In this document: one piece after another, positions 1 through 6,289 of the stretch
How the letters are laid out: every line of letters begins with the position of its first letter
Position numbering within the stretch: position 1 is the first letter of the stretch
Assembly (NCBI GenBank): GCA_041890515.1
Contig: JASDWX010000105.1
Span: 1 to 12,078, forward strand
Length of the DNA stretch: 12,078 nt
Source of the DNA: Colwellia_A sp041890515
GTDB taxonomy: Bacteria > Pseudomonadota > Gammaproteobacteria > Enterobacterales > Alteromonadaceae
Direction: 5' to 3'
Program-made: the position numbers and the translations under genes
The notes under the pieces: generated by a model
Told to the model about the DNA's origin: nothing
Databases searched by the model: none
What the model saw: only the letters and a program-made list of their open reading frames with translations

Positions 1-1
1 T

Positions 2-604
2 TATGACTTAACTAAGTTTGATCAGAGCCTTGAAAACCTAAACGACAATGCCGAGGCAATGCAAGATATTAAGGAGCTCTCTTGGCAGATGCTTGACGGC
101 GAAGGTTTACTCATCGCTAAAAGAGAAAATGGCAATAATTTACTAGACCCTTTGCGCATAGTGACTAACTTAAACGCAGAGGAACTCGAACCAAAAACGC
201 GTAGCGCCATTTATCAATTACTGCCCGATAGTGAATTAGTCAAACTAGATAAAATCACCGAATACGATAATTATTATTACACCACACATAACCGTTATAT
301 GCCCTTGCCGGTCTTTAGAGCTCGGTTTTCTGATATCGAAAACACTTGGTATTACATTGATGCCGCAACAAGTAAAATATTAGCTCGTTCAACACAAAAA
401 GACCGAATAAAACGCTGGCTCTATAACGGTTTACATAGTTTGGATTTTAAATTTCTATTAGTAAATTGGCCGCTGCGGGAAGCTATAGTCATATTTTTAT
501 CGATAACCGGAGTTATATTTTCGTTAACCTCTTTAGTAATGGCCTGGCGCAGATTACGAAAAATAAAATTATTAAAAACCCAACAATTAACGAATAGCCA
601 ATGA
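2..604 (+). CDS. PepSY-type inner-membrane protein, C-terminal part (5' truncated by window)
   Basis: The reading frame is open from the first bases of the window, so this is the last 200 residues of a longer protein; the in-frame ATG at 59 is unlikely to be the true start. The visible part has a soluble PepSY-like region containing a 'YYIDAATSKILA' strand, then 'RIKRWLYNGLHSLDF', then a hydrophobic segment (about residues 160-182) ending in 'MAWRRLRK'. This order, with a short amphipathic segment, one transmembrane helix and a basic tail, is typical of the C-terminus of PepSY-domain membrane proteins, some of which sit beside iron or copper uptake genes. The substrate cannot be told from this fragment. 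The tail after the helix should be cytoplasmic. It lies about 1.85 kb upstream of the zinc operon and is probably not part of it. Family assignment is by recognition of the C-terminal pattern. Confidence 0.7.
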   Translation, partial: YDLTKFDQSLENLNDNAEAMQDIKELSWQMLDGEGLLIAKRENGNNLLDPLRIVTNLNAEELEPKTRSAIYQLLPDSELVKLDKITEYDNYYYTTHNRYMPLPVFRARFSDIENTWYYIDAATSKILARSTQKDRIKRWLYNGLHSLDFKFLLVNWPLREAIVIFLSITGVIFSLTSLVMAWRRLRKIKLLKTQQLTNSQ

Positions 605-641
605 TCTTGATTTTAAAAAAACTATTACAGTAAAAGCGTTG

Positions 642-683
642 CTTGTATAGGTAGACTGAAAAGAACTTTTCGCCCCATACAAG
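642..683. repeat. Nested inverted repeat upstream of the lipoprotein gene
   Basis: The outer arms CTTGTAT (642-648) and ATACAAG (677-683) enclose a second inverted repeat, GAAAAG-AA-CTTTTC (658-671). No run of T follows, so it is a poor intrinsic terminator for the PepSY gene. It lies 44 bases before the ATG at 727 and could be an operator or a leader hairpin. Both repeats are read directly from the sequence; the function is unknown. Confidence 0.4.
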
Positions 684-726
684 TATCACTCCATTTTATA
701 TGACTCAAAAAAAAGAGGATTTCACG

Positions 727-1218
727 ATGAAATTATTAACACTCGTAGCGACTTTTTCCATATTATCGGCATGCAGCCAACTACCTATAGGAGCTGCTGA
801 CAATGCCCCACTCACATGGATGAAGATTGAACCTGAGCCTTTTACATACCAAGATCAGCCCGAAAAATACAAGTCTACCGAACTTGAGATCGTACTCACA
901 GCGGGTAATGCCATGGAGCTTAAATTTACCATGCAGAAGCACGATACAGTGGTTTATCAATGGCAAGTGCAAGGAGATGCTAAAGGTCTTTCCCTAACAG
1001 AGTTTCATGGGCATACATCAAAACCGGACGGCAGCAGCCTAGGAACCTTGGTTTTCTACAAAAAGCATAAAGACAGTCAAGAAAGTGGTAGTTTAACTGC
1101 AGCCTTCGCAGGTGATCACGGCTGGTATTTCGAGAATGATTCAGACAAAGACATTAGTATTCAACTCACGGCTGCAGGTTGGTACGAAAGTGTGAGGGAA
1201 ATTCCCGTACCTAGGTAA
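727..1218 (+). CDS. Small lipoprotein with a C-terminal beta domain ('transmembrane anchor protein'-like)
   Basis: The start is placed at ATG 727 rather than the in-frame ATG at 700. An AAGAGGA ribosome site (713-719) lies 7 bases before 727, and only this start puts a lipoprotein signal at the N-terminus (MKLLTLVATFSILSAC, lipobox LSAC with Cys16). The mature part of about 147 residues looks all-beta. It contains 'TEFHGHTSKPDG', 'GSLTAAFAGDHGWYFEN' and 'IQLTAAGWYE'. The pattern of a Gly/His-containing turn, then 'HGWY.EN', then a beta strand ending in 'GWYE' resembles proteins annotated as 'transmembrane anchor protein', which I recall near heavy-metal efflux genes. Here the membrane helix is replaced by a lipid anchor. 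It has its own upstream region and is followed by a long gap, so it is probably monocistronic. The biochemical function is unknown. Confidence 0.75.
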   Translation: MKLLTLVATFSILSACSQLPIGAADNAPLTWMKIEPEPFTYQDQPEKYKSTELEIVLTAGNAMELKFTMQKHDTVVYQWQVQGDAKGLSLTEFHGHTSKPDGSSLGTLVFYKKHKDSQESGSLTAAFAGDHGWYFENDSDKDISIQLTAAGWYESVREIPVPR

Positions 1219-1303
1219 TCCATAAAGGTATCTACAAAGGCTGGCAGCTTAACGTTTTAGTCTTTGTATTTACTATGGTTAAACATAGACTAAAGCTTTC
1301 TGT

Positions 1304-1489
1304 TCATAGATATTTAGCTTCTAGATAATTTTTGAAATACACAGGGTCACCCATCTGGATTTTGTCAAAACATTGATGCATACGTATCTCACACAAGTAA
1401 TCTGTGCCCGACAACGTCCAGTGTTTTATCACAGTTCTATGGCTTACTCCTAGGCGAATAGTAAAAAAATGGTCAACTAAAGACGCTAC
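1304..1489 (-). pseudogene. Remnant 3' end of an unrecognised protein gene
   Basis: On the minus strand, codons 1489 to 1307 read 61 residues before a TGA at 1306-1304. The peptide looks protein-like: it contains 'FFTIRLGVSHRTVIKHW', 'TDYLCEIRMHQCFDK' and 'MGDPVYFKNYLEAKYL'. An in-frame TAA lies immediately upstream (1492-1490). There is no start codon or ribosome site at the 5' side, so it appears to be a 5'-truncated remnant. I do not recognise the family. Chance coding cannot be excluded at this length. Confidence 0.3.
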
Positions 1490-1510
1490 TTACAGTCTAG
1501 TGGGTTAGCA

Positions 1511-1792
1511 GTGGTGCAAATCCCTGAGTCTCTTAAAGTAATCTTTAATGACCAGATGAAAGATCACATCTATTCTCGTAATGTTGTTCTCTCTACTCAA
1601 GTAGAAATGAAGGATAAGGCTTCTATCTGTATTTCTACTGATGATACTTTGGTTCAATCTTTAAAATTGGCTAAAGCCCATATCCATAACCATATCCATA
1701 TCATGATTAACAAAATCTGGATAACCGTGGCAATATGCTTCAAGGTCTTATCGAACTTGCAGTCAAGCGTATTGGTGGCATTAATCTGGTGA
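1511..1792 (+). pseudogene. Unrecognised ORF, possibly a frameshifted relic
   Basis: The ORF has 93 codons from a GTG with no ribosome site. The first ~60 residues ('VQIPESLKVIFNDQMKDHIY', 'DDTLVQSLKLAKAHIHNH') look like a globular protein. After about position 1690, within a CATATCCATAACCATATCCATATC tract of imperfect short repeats, the frame becomes less convincing. A different frame then reads 'DNRGNMLQGLIELAVKRIGG' (about 1716-1775). A frameshift in the repetitive tract would explain this. No family is recognised, and this may not be a living gene. Confidence 0.25.
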
Positions 1793-1916
1793 ATAGCCAG
1801 CTCTTGCTCTAGATAACCTAATAATGACTGCCATCATTAAATACCTTTTTTATTTATAACTGCATGCATACAGTTCGGCAATTAGAGCCGGGCATTGAAC
1901 AGGTTTTACGTGAACT

Positions 1917-2090
1917 ATGATGACAGAAGTATTTAAACAATCACATCTTGATTATAGAGAAAACATTATGAGAGAAAAAAGTAAGAAAATCAAGGCACTT
2001 GCATTGAACTATGTCAATTTTCTGGGCTTGAGGGTTAGTGCTTGGATTGCGGTCGTAAGCGTCTCGAGTGTGAAAAGTGAAAGGCGATGA
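1917..2090 (+). CDS. Short hypothetical ORF, doubtful
   Basis: The ORF has 57 codons and starts ATG-ATG. It overlaps the stop (TGA 1918-1920) of a protein-like tail in another frame, as coupled genes do, but the upstream frame is open only back to 1828. It encodes a basic peptide ('MREKSKKIKALALNYVNF') ending in 'VSSVKSERR'. Its 3' part is copy A of the diverged repeat described at 2040. No ribosome site of note and no recognised domain. It is listed because it is the only short ORF with a start in this stretch. Confidence 0.15.
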   Translation: MMTEVFKQSHLDYRENIMREKSKKIKALALNYVNFLGLRVSAWIAVVSVSSVKSERR

Positions 2091-2342
2091 AACCGTACGT
2101 TATAAACCGCGTTACGAATAAACTTCAAAAAAGGATGTTTCAAATAACCAAAAATGATCCTGAATAATGTGGTACGTCGTTGGTAAATAACGACAGATTT
2201 TTTACAGAGGCTAAAGATATACCCTCCCATAATATTAAGGGGGCTTCCCTTGCAGTTGTAATCGTTACGAGTGTAAAACGCGATAAAGCCATGGCATTGA
2301 GGACGCCTCATGAATCAACTTAAAAAACAGATGTGTCAAATA
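2040..2342. repeat. Pair of diverged ~105-bp direct repeats
   Basis: Copy A (2040-2146) and copy B (2243-2342) can be aligned along their length with several differences and small gaps. Anchors are GCTT at both starts, TTGCGGTCGTAAGCGT against TTGCAGTTGTAATCGT, CGAGTGTGAAA against CGAGTGTAAAA, and AACTTCAAAAAAGGATGTTT against AACTTAAAAAACAGATGTGT, both ending in CAAATA. The copies are separated by 96 bases. They may be two members of a dispersed intergenic repeat family or an old local duplication. Confidence 0.5.
2176..2203 (+). terminator. Weak hairpin followed by T residues
   Basis: The stem is GTCGTT (2176-2181) with AACGAC (2189-2194), around a 7-base loop, followed after AGA by TTTTTT (2198-2203). 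This has the layout of a small intrinsic terminator on the plus strand. The stem is short and no clear gene ends just before it, so it may be a remnant or chance. Confidence 0.25.
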
Positions 2343-2425
2343 TTTAAAGGTATAAAAACCTCATGATTTCACTGCTTATAAAAGTTGTGTCTTTCCACAG
2401 AAAATATCAAGTCAATATCAACTAT

Positions 2426-2453
2426 TTGTAAAAGCAGGCTATCAAAATAGAAT
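2426..2453 (+). promoter_or_regulatory. Sigma-70-type promoter of the zinc operon
   Basis: A -35-like TTGTAA (2426-2431) and a -10-like TAGAAT (2448-2453, five of six matches to consensus) are separated by 16 bases. Transcription would start near 2459-2461, inside the palindromic operator at 2454-2471. This is the only good promoter seen before the ten-gene operon. The start site itself is inferred. Confidence 0.55.
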
Positions 2454-2471
2454 GATATGTTGTAACATATC
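2454..2471. promoter_or_regulatory. Probable Zur operator (Zur box)
   Basis: GATATGTT-GT-AACATATC is a perfect inverted repeat with 8-base arms and a 2-base centre. It resembles the AT-rich ATGTTAT/ATAACAT palindromes bound by Zur in proteobacteria. It abuts the -10 element and covers the expected transcription start, so bound Zur-zinc would block initiation. The operon it precedes carries zur and zinc-homeostasis genes. The assignment rests on similarity and context. Confidence 0.75.
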
Positions 2472-2502
2472 TCAAACAATTAAGAATAGAGATATTAATA
2501 AC

Positions 2503-3708
2503 GTGATTGAACAAAAATTACCTGTCACAGTGCTATCCGGTTTTCTAGGTGCCGGAAAAACAACTGTACTAGGTCATATCTTAAATAACCGTCAAGGAAA
2601 AAAAGTGGCTGTTATTGTTAACGATATGAGCGACATTAATATTGATGCCGCAATTATTAATAAAGATGTTTCACTCAATCATAGTGAAGAAAGACTGGTA
2701 GAAATGAGTAATGGTTGTATTTGTTGTACGTTACGAGAAGATCTATTGCTTGAAGTCGGTAAGTTAGCAAAAGATGGTAGGTTTGATTACCTCGTCATTG
2801 AATCTACAGGAATTTCTGAGCCATTACCCGTTGCCGAAACATTTACCTTTGCCGATGAAGACGGGATTTCATTATCTGATGTTGCCACCTTAGATACCAT
2901 GGTAACCGTTGTCGATGCGGTAAATTTTTTAAAAGATTATGACGAAGCGCAATATTTACAAGACACCGGTGAATCACTCGGCGATGAAGATGAACGTAGC
3001 GTAACCGATTTACTGGTGGACCAAGTCGAGTTTGCTGATGTTATTCTTATCAGCAAAACCGATTTAGTTGAGCCAGACACAATAGAGCGACTTAGCGCTA
3101 TTCTTAAAGTGCTGAATACCCACGCTAAAATTATTCCAATAACTTCTGGTAACGTTAATATTGATGAAGTACTCAATACCGGTTTATTTAACTTTCAACG
3201 CGCAGAGCAAGCACCAGGTTGGCTTAAAGGAATGCGTGGCGAACATGTACCCGAAACCGAAGAATACGGTATTGGTAGTTTCAATTATCTTGCAAGACGC
3301 CCCTTTAATCCTGAAAAATTTTATCAATTTCTGCATAACACCGAGCAGTTTGGCAAGCTTATTCGGTCAAAGGGGTATTTTTGGTTAGCGTCACGCCCAA
3401 AATTTTGTGGGCAATGGAGTCAAGCTGGCGGTATAGCACGTTATGGTTTTGCCGGTATGTTTTGGAAATCGATACCAAAAGATGCTTGGCCAAAAGATGA
3501 AGAATCTTTAGATGAAATAAAAAAACAATGGGTAGAACCTTTCGGTGATATGCGTCAAGAGTTAGTATTTATCGGTCAAAAGTTAGATAAACAAGCGATG
3601 ACAAATGCGCTTGATCAATGCTTATTATCCGAAGAGGAGTTATTACAAGGTAAAAGTTATTGGGCAACCTTAAGCGACCCATTTCCTGAGTGGGAGGAAA
3701 ATGTATGA
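2503..3708 (+). CDS. zigA: COG0523 (CobW/ZigA-type) zinc-related GTPase
   Basis: This is a G3E-family P-loop GTPase of 401 residues, thought to act as a zinc metallochaperone in the cytoplasm. With the start at GTG 2503: Walker A GFLGAGKT at residues 13-20, the metal-binding CxCC motif (CICC, residues 72-75, in 'SNGCICCTLREDLL'), 'ESTGISEP', 'VVDAVNF', and a guanine-specificity element reading SKTD instead of the usual NKxD. The C-terminal CobW domain runs from about 'FNYLARRPFNPEKFY' to 'QELVFIGQKLD'. Length and layout fit the ~400-residue ZigA-type subgroup. An ATG at 2452 would add 17 residues, but it lies inside the promoter/operator, so GTG is preferred; the ribosome site before it (AGAG, 2488-2491) is weak. 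It is the first gene of the operon, and its stop overlaps the next start. The symbol is by subgroup resemblance. Confidence 0.85.
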   Translation: MIEQKLPVTVLSGFLGAGKTTVLGHILNNRQGKKVAVIVNDMSDINIDAAIINKDVSLNHSEERLVEMSNGCICCTLREDLLLEVGKLAKDGRFDYLVIESTGISEPLPVAETFTFADEDGISLSDVATLDTMVTVVDAVNFLKDYDEAQYLQDTGESLGDEDERSVTDLLVDQVEFADVILISKTDLVEPDTIERLSAILKVLNTHAKIIPITSGNVNIDEVLNTGLFNFQRAEQAPGWLKGMRGEHVPETEEYGIGSFNYLARRPFNPEKFYQFLHNTEQFGKLIRSKGYFWLASRPKFCGQWSQAGGIARYGFAGMFWKSIPKDAWPKDEESLDEIKKQWVEPFGDMRQELVFIGQKLDKQAMTNALDQCLLSEEELLQGKSYWATLSDPFPEWEENV

Positions 3709-4400
3709 GTGCACTTACTCTTGATACAGAAATTAATGATAATATTGATTGCAAGCTCTCAGCGCTATCTCGAGGCTCAGTTGAAAACACTACGTCTAAC
3801 GTATTAAGCGATATATATCGAGAAGATACAAATATTGTTATTTGGCAGCGGAACCTTTCCAATGAATTAACGGCTGCGGTCAGCGAATTTTTACAAAAAA
3901 ATGCAACGAAAGCCGCAGTGCTCGCCATAACACCTCAAAATACCCATGATGTACTCAAAGACACTTTTGGAGGATCTGAGGCATTAACAACCTTAAGTGA
4001 TGATATTGCTTTATTAGTCGATATGTTTTGCTGCTTGTTTGATTTAAAGCAAGCGGGATTAAGGTTGACCATACTTGATCGTGCTATGTGTCCTCGTTTT
4101 CATTTTGACCGTATTCCTTGTCGTTTAGTAACAACCTATCAAGGCATAGCAACACAATGGCTTAATCACGCTGTCGTTGACCGGTCGAAACTAGGAGCAG
4201 GTAATCAAGGAAAGTCTGATGAGCAATCAGGGCTTTTCAATAATATAGAAGACATTAATCGCCTTAGTGAAGGAGATGTAGCATTACTTAAAGGTGAAAA
4301 TTGGGATGAAACCCAAGGAGCAGGTCTTGTGCATCGCTCTCCGCCTGTATCAGCCGGTGAGCGTCGCTTATTATTAACGCTCGACTTTATTAACGACTAA
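3705..4400 (+). CDS. DUF1826 family protein
   Basis: A 231-residue cytoplasmic protein with no signal peptide or membrane segment. The start is ATG 3705, preceded by a strong GGGAGGA site (3692-3698) at 6 bases and overlapping the upstream TGA as ATGA. The upstream in-frame GTG at 3690 lies before that site. The family's conserved blocks are clear: 'MCPRFHFDRIPCRLVTTY' (about 128-145) and 'GLVHRSPPVSAGERRLLLTL' (about 207-226). DUF1826 genes commonly sit next to COG0523 GTPases, which suggests a partner or client role in zinc limitation. The residues H133-x-D135 ... H210 ... R220 (ten after H210) match the spacing of Fe(II)/2-oxoglutarate dioxygenase motifs, which would imply an iron enzyme. 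That is my inference, and no activity is known to me. It is most likely translated together with the GTPase. Confidence 0.8.
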   Translation: MSALTLDTEINDNIDCKLSALSRGSVENTTSNVLSDIYREDTNIVIWQRNLSNELTAAVSEFLQKNATKAAVLAITPQNTHDVLKDTFGGSEALTTLSDDIALLVDMFCCLFDLKQAGLRLTILDRAMCPRFHFDRIPCRLVTTYQGIATQWLNHAVVDRSKLGAGNQGKSDEQSGLFNNIEDINRLSEGDVALLKGENWDETQGAGLVHRSPPVSAGERRLLLTLDFIND

Positions 4401-4415
4401 GAAAAAGAATATCAT

Positions 4416-4982
4416 ATGAAAAAAATTAGTATTGCAACCTTTGGCTGTTTTTACATGATGTTTATAATGAATGGTTTTGCCGTTGAACATAATAGCCATG
4501 TTCATGGCTTAGCTGAAATGACCATTGTTATTGAAAATGACAGATTGGAAATTGAAATAAAATCACCGGCAATCAATTTAGTAGGCTTTGAGCATAAAGC
4601 GAGTACCCAAAAGCATATCGCAGCAGTAAATAAAGCTGAATTACTGTTGAGCAACCCTAAAGAGATATTTTCATTCACAGGCGGGCATTGCAAATTAATA
4701 AATAAATCTCTCGATTTATCGCACATAAAAAAAACGCATCATCATTTAGAAAAAGAATCTCCAAAAAGTATCCATAAGCAAAATAACCACAGCGAGGTAA
4801 TGGCGCATTATTATTACCATTGTGAAAAAACATCAGGATTGTCTGCTATCACTGTTACACTATTTGACCTGTTTCCGAGTCTGCAAAAAGTATATGTTAT
4901 GTGGGCTACAGAAAATCAACAAGGTGCAATAACGCTAAGCGCCACAAATAAAGTGATTAATTTGAGAGTGAACCATGAATAA
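4416..4982 (+). CDS. zrgA: DUF2796 histidine-rich periplasmic protein (ZrgA-like)
   Basis: A 188-residue exported protein. The signal peptide is about residues 1-22 (basic start, hydrophobic core, cleavage after 'NGFA'). The mature protein begins with histidines (H25, H28, H30) in the family hallmark 'HVHGLAEM', followed by 'IKSPAINLVGFEHKAST' (about 48-64). Its middle is rich in histidine (about 103-136: 'HIKKTHHH', 'HKQNNH', 'HYYYHC'), and it ends in 'VYVMWATENQQGAITL'. DUF2796 proteins are zinc-linked. V. cholerae ZrgA belongs to this family and is the presumed zinc-binding component of a Zur-regulated system working with an ABC ATPase and permease. Here those partners are probably the genes at 10021-11962. 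The gene follows DUF1826 by 15 bases and overlaps the next gene by 8. Confidence 0.85.
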   Translation: MKKISIATFGCFYMMFIMNGFAVEHNSHVHGLAEMTIVIENDRLEIEIKSPAINLVGFEHKASTQKHIAAVNKAELLLSNPKEIFSFTGGHCKLINKSLDLSHIKKTHHHLEKESPKSIHKQNNHSEVMAHYYYHCEKTSGLSAITVTLFDLFPSLQKVYVMWATENQQGAITLSATNKVINLRVNHE

Positions 4983-5436
4983 CGTAAACACTATTATCGA
5001 ACATGCTGAAAAATACTGTAAAAGCCATGGTGCTAGGTTAACCATTAAAAGAAAACAAGTGTTATCTTCGTTGGTTCAATCAGAAAAAGCGCTTTCTGCT
5101 TATGACGTAATTGATTTATGTAAAAAATATTTTGATGAAAAAATACCAGCGATGTCGGTATATCGTATTTTAGAGTTTTTAGAAAATGAAAAGCTAGTGC
5201 ATAAATTAAAGTTAGCCAATAAGTATGTCGCCTGTTCACATATTACTTGTAAGCATGATCACGGTGTGCCGCAATTTTTAATTTGTGGCGTTTGTGATCA
5301 AGTCAAAGAAATCAGTATTAATCAATCGATAATGTCTGAACTTAAAAATGGTGTCGATAATGCTGGATTTCAATTAGTTAGTCCACAACTTGAAATGAAT
5401 TGTATTTGTAATAGTTGCCTAAAAAAGGCAGCTTAA
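4975..5436 (+). CDS. zur: Zinc uptake regulator Zur (Fur family)
   Basis: A 153-residue Fur-family repressor. The N-terminal winged helix covers about residues 1-80 ('RLTIKRKQVLSSLV', recognition helix near 'MSVYRILEFLE'), followed by the dimerisation and metal domain. The structural zinc site is two CxxC pairs, C104/C107 and C145/C148. Candidate regulatory-site ligands are H76, C87, H94 or H96, and E112, which correspond well to the site of E. coli Zur. The motif 'CKHDHG' with nearby Cys, instead of the Fur-type HHDH, supports Zur over Fur. It binds DNA when zinc-loaded and represses zinc-acquisition genes. It overlaps the end of the DUF2796 gene by 8 bases, so it is inside the operon that it probably represses through the box at 2454. 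Confidence 0.9.
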   Translation: MNNVNTIIEHAEKYCKSHGARLTIKRKQVLSSLVQSEKALSAYDVIDLCKKYFDEKIPAMSVYRILEFLENEKLVHKLKLANKYVACSHITCKHDHGVPQFLICGVCDQVKEISINQSIMSELKNGVDNAGFQLVSPQLEMNCICNSCLKKAA

Positions 5437-5460
5437 CCGCTATAAATTTAAAGAGAAGAA

Positions 5461-5856
5461 ATGAAAACTGTCCAAGAATTCACAGATAATTTTGCTATTA
5501 TTTTATCAATATTATGCGCAATACATTGCTTATTATTACCACTTTTATTAGTAGCATTACCTAGCATTGGTGCATTACAACTACAAAATGAAGCCTTTCA
5601 TTTTTGGATGTTAGCCACTGTTATACCAACAAGTATTTATGCGCTGACTATTGGCTGTAAAAAACACCAACGTTATCGTCTACTTTCTTGGGGGATTTCT
5701 GGCCTTATCTTAATGTTGATGGCTGTTTTTTTTGGTCATGATATTGCCGGTGAATCCGGTGAAAAAACATTAACCTTGTTAGGGGCAATATTAGTTGTTG
5801 TCGCGCACTGGGGTAATTTTCGTCGTTGTCAGCAGCACACGAGCTGTTCTCACTAA
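5461..5856 (+). CDS. MerC-domain inner-membrane protein
   Basis: A 131-residue protein with four predicted transmembrane segments (about 10-32, 45-65, 73-92 and 98-116). The first segment carries 'CAIHC' (C19, H22, C23), the metal-binding cysteine pair typical of the MerC family (mercury transporter relatives). The tail 'RRCQQHTSCSH' adds two Cys and two His on one membrane face. A good AAGAGAAG site precedes the ATG. In mercury operons MerC moves Hg(II) across the inner membrane. There is no mercuric reductase or MerR here, and the gene lies directly after zur, so zinc or another thiophilic metal is a more likely cargo. The transport direction cannot be told. Confidence 0.8.
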   Translation: MKTVQEFTDNFAIILSILCAIHCLLLPLLLVALPSIGALQLQNEAFHFWMLATVIPTSIYALTIGCKKHQRYRLLSWGISGLILMLMAVFFGHDIAGESGEKTLTLLGAILVVVAHWGNFRRCQQHTSCSH

Positions 5857-5866
5857 GGCATTTATA

Positions 5867-6289
5867 ATGAAACGTTCTTATTTTCAAAGACTTGAAAAAA
5901 ATGATGTTAACATCCCTCTTGAGTTAACCGATGTAATTAATCAACTTCCTTTTAATGAACAAGGGTTAATACCTGTGATCACGCAAGACGCTAGCAGCAA
6001 AAAGGTGCTGATGTTGGCGTGGATGAGTAAAGCCTCTCTTTGTCAAACCATATTGACTAAACGTATGACTTATTGGTCTCGAAGTAGAAAGAGTTTATGG
6101 ATAAAAGGCGAAACAAGTGGTCATACTCAATCACTTAATTCGATGTCTTTCGATTGCGATGGTGATGCTATTTTATGTCAAGTAGAGCAAGTAGGCGCGG
6201 CTTGTCATACTGGTCGTTCTAACTGTTTTTATTTACATGTCGACCTTGATAAGTCACAAGTTGTTGTTACTGGAAATACAAAAAAATGA
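5867..6289 (+). CDS. hisI: Phosphoribosyl-AMP cyclohydrolase, stand-alone HisI paralogue
   Basis: This enzyme hydrolyses PR-AMP to ProFAR, the third step of histidine synthesis, in the cytoplasm. The start is ATG 5867, with AAGG 8 bases upstream; an earlier in-frame start at 5795 would run through the end of the MerC gene. The protein has 140 residues: an ~30-residue leader, then 'VLMLAWMSKASLCQT', 'YWSRSRKSLWIKGETSGH' and 'DCDGD'. All three zinc cysteines are present (C97, C113, C120, spaced 16 and 7 as in characterised enzymes), as are the magnesium aspartates D96, D98 and D100. There is no HisE domain and no other his gene nearby, so it is probably a second copy for zinc starvation; Zur-linked hisI duplicates near COG0523 genes are known. 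Its stop overlaps the next start (ATGA). Confidence 0.88.
   Translation: MKRSYFQRLEKNDVNIPLELTDVINQLPFNEQGLIPVITQDASSKKVLMLAWMSKASLCQTILTKRMTYWSRSRKSLWIKGETSGHTQSLNSMSFDCDGDAILCQVEQVGAACHTGRSNCFYLHVDLDKSQVVVTGNTKK

Larger units (their letters stand above)
1219..2425. other. 1.2-kb stretch without an intact gene; gene-remnant region
   Basis: No reading frame here has both a credible start and a family I recognise. The stretch holds a minus-strand protein-like tail (1304-1489), a plus-strand ORF whose protein-like reading changes frame (1511-1792), a short protein-like tail ending at 1920 ('QLEPGIEQVLREL' then stop), a 57-codon ORF (1917-2090), a diverged direct repeat (2040-2146 and 2243-2342) and a small hairpin followed by T residues (2176-2203). 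Together this suggests decayed or recombined sequence. No tRNA, rRNA or transposase with terminal inverted repeats was seen. Confidence 0.5.

Noticed and set aside
1255..1294. Hairpin TTTAGTC...GACTAAA with an alternative inner CTATG/CATAG stem, as a terminator of the lipoprotein gene
   Set aside because: The two stems compete, the stem is AT-rich and no T-run follows, so it is not a convincing intrinsic terminator.
1676..1706. CATATCCAT-type repeats as a CRISPR or minisatellite
   Set aside because: There are only about three imperfect short units, with no spacers of regular length.
2009..2311. 100-codon minus-strand ORF
   Set aside because: It is made largely of the two diverged repeat copies read backwards, has no ribosome site and contains no recognisable domain.
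2452..2502. 17-residue N-terminal extension of the first COG0523 protein from ATG 2452
   Set aside because: It would be encoded inside the -10 element and Zur-like operator, upstream of the expected transcript start, and it has no ribosome site.
3161..3388. 75-codon plus-strand ORF in another frame inside the COG0523 gene
   Set aside because: It is a shadow of a well-supported gene with clear motifs in the other frame.
5461..5856. Part of a mercury-resistance operon
   Set aside because: No merR, merT, merP or merA is present, and the neighbours on both sides are zinc-related genes.
5795..5866. Longer HisI start overlapping the MerC gene
   Set aside because: It would overlap 62 bases of coding sequence; ATG 5867 has AAGG at good spacing and gives a normal HisI length.
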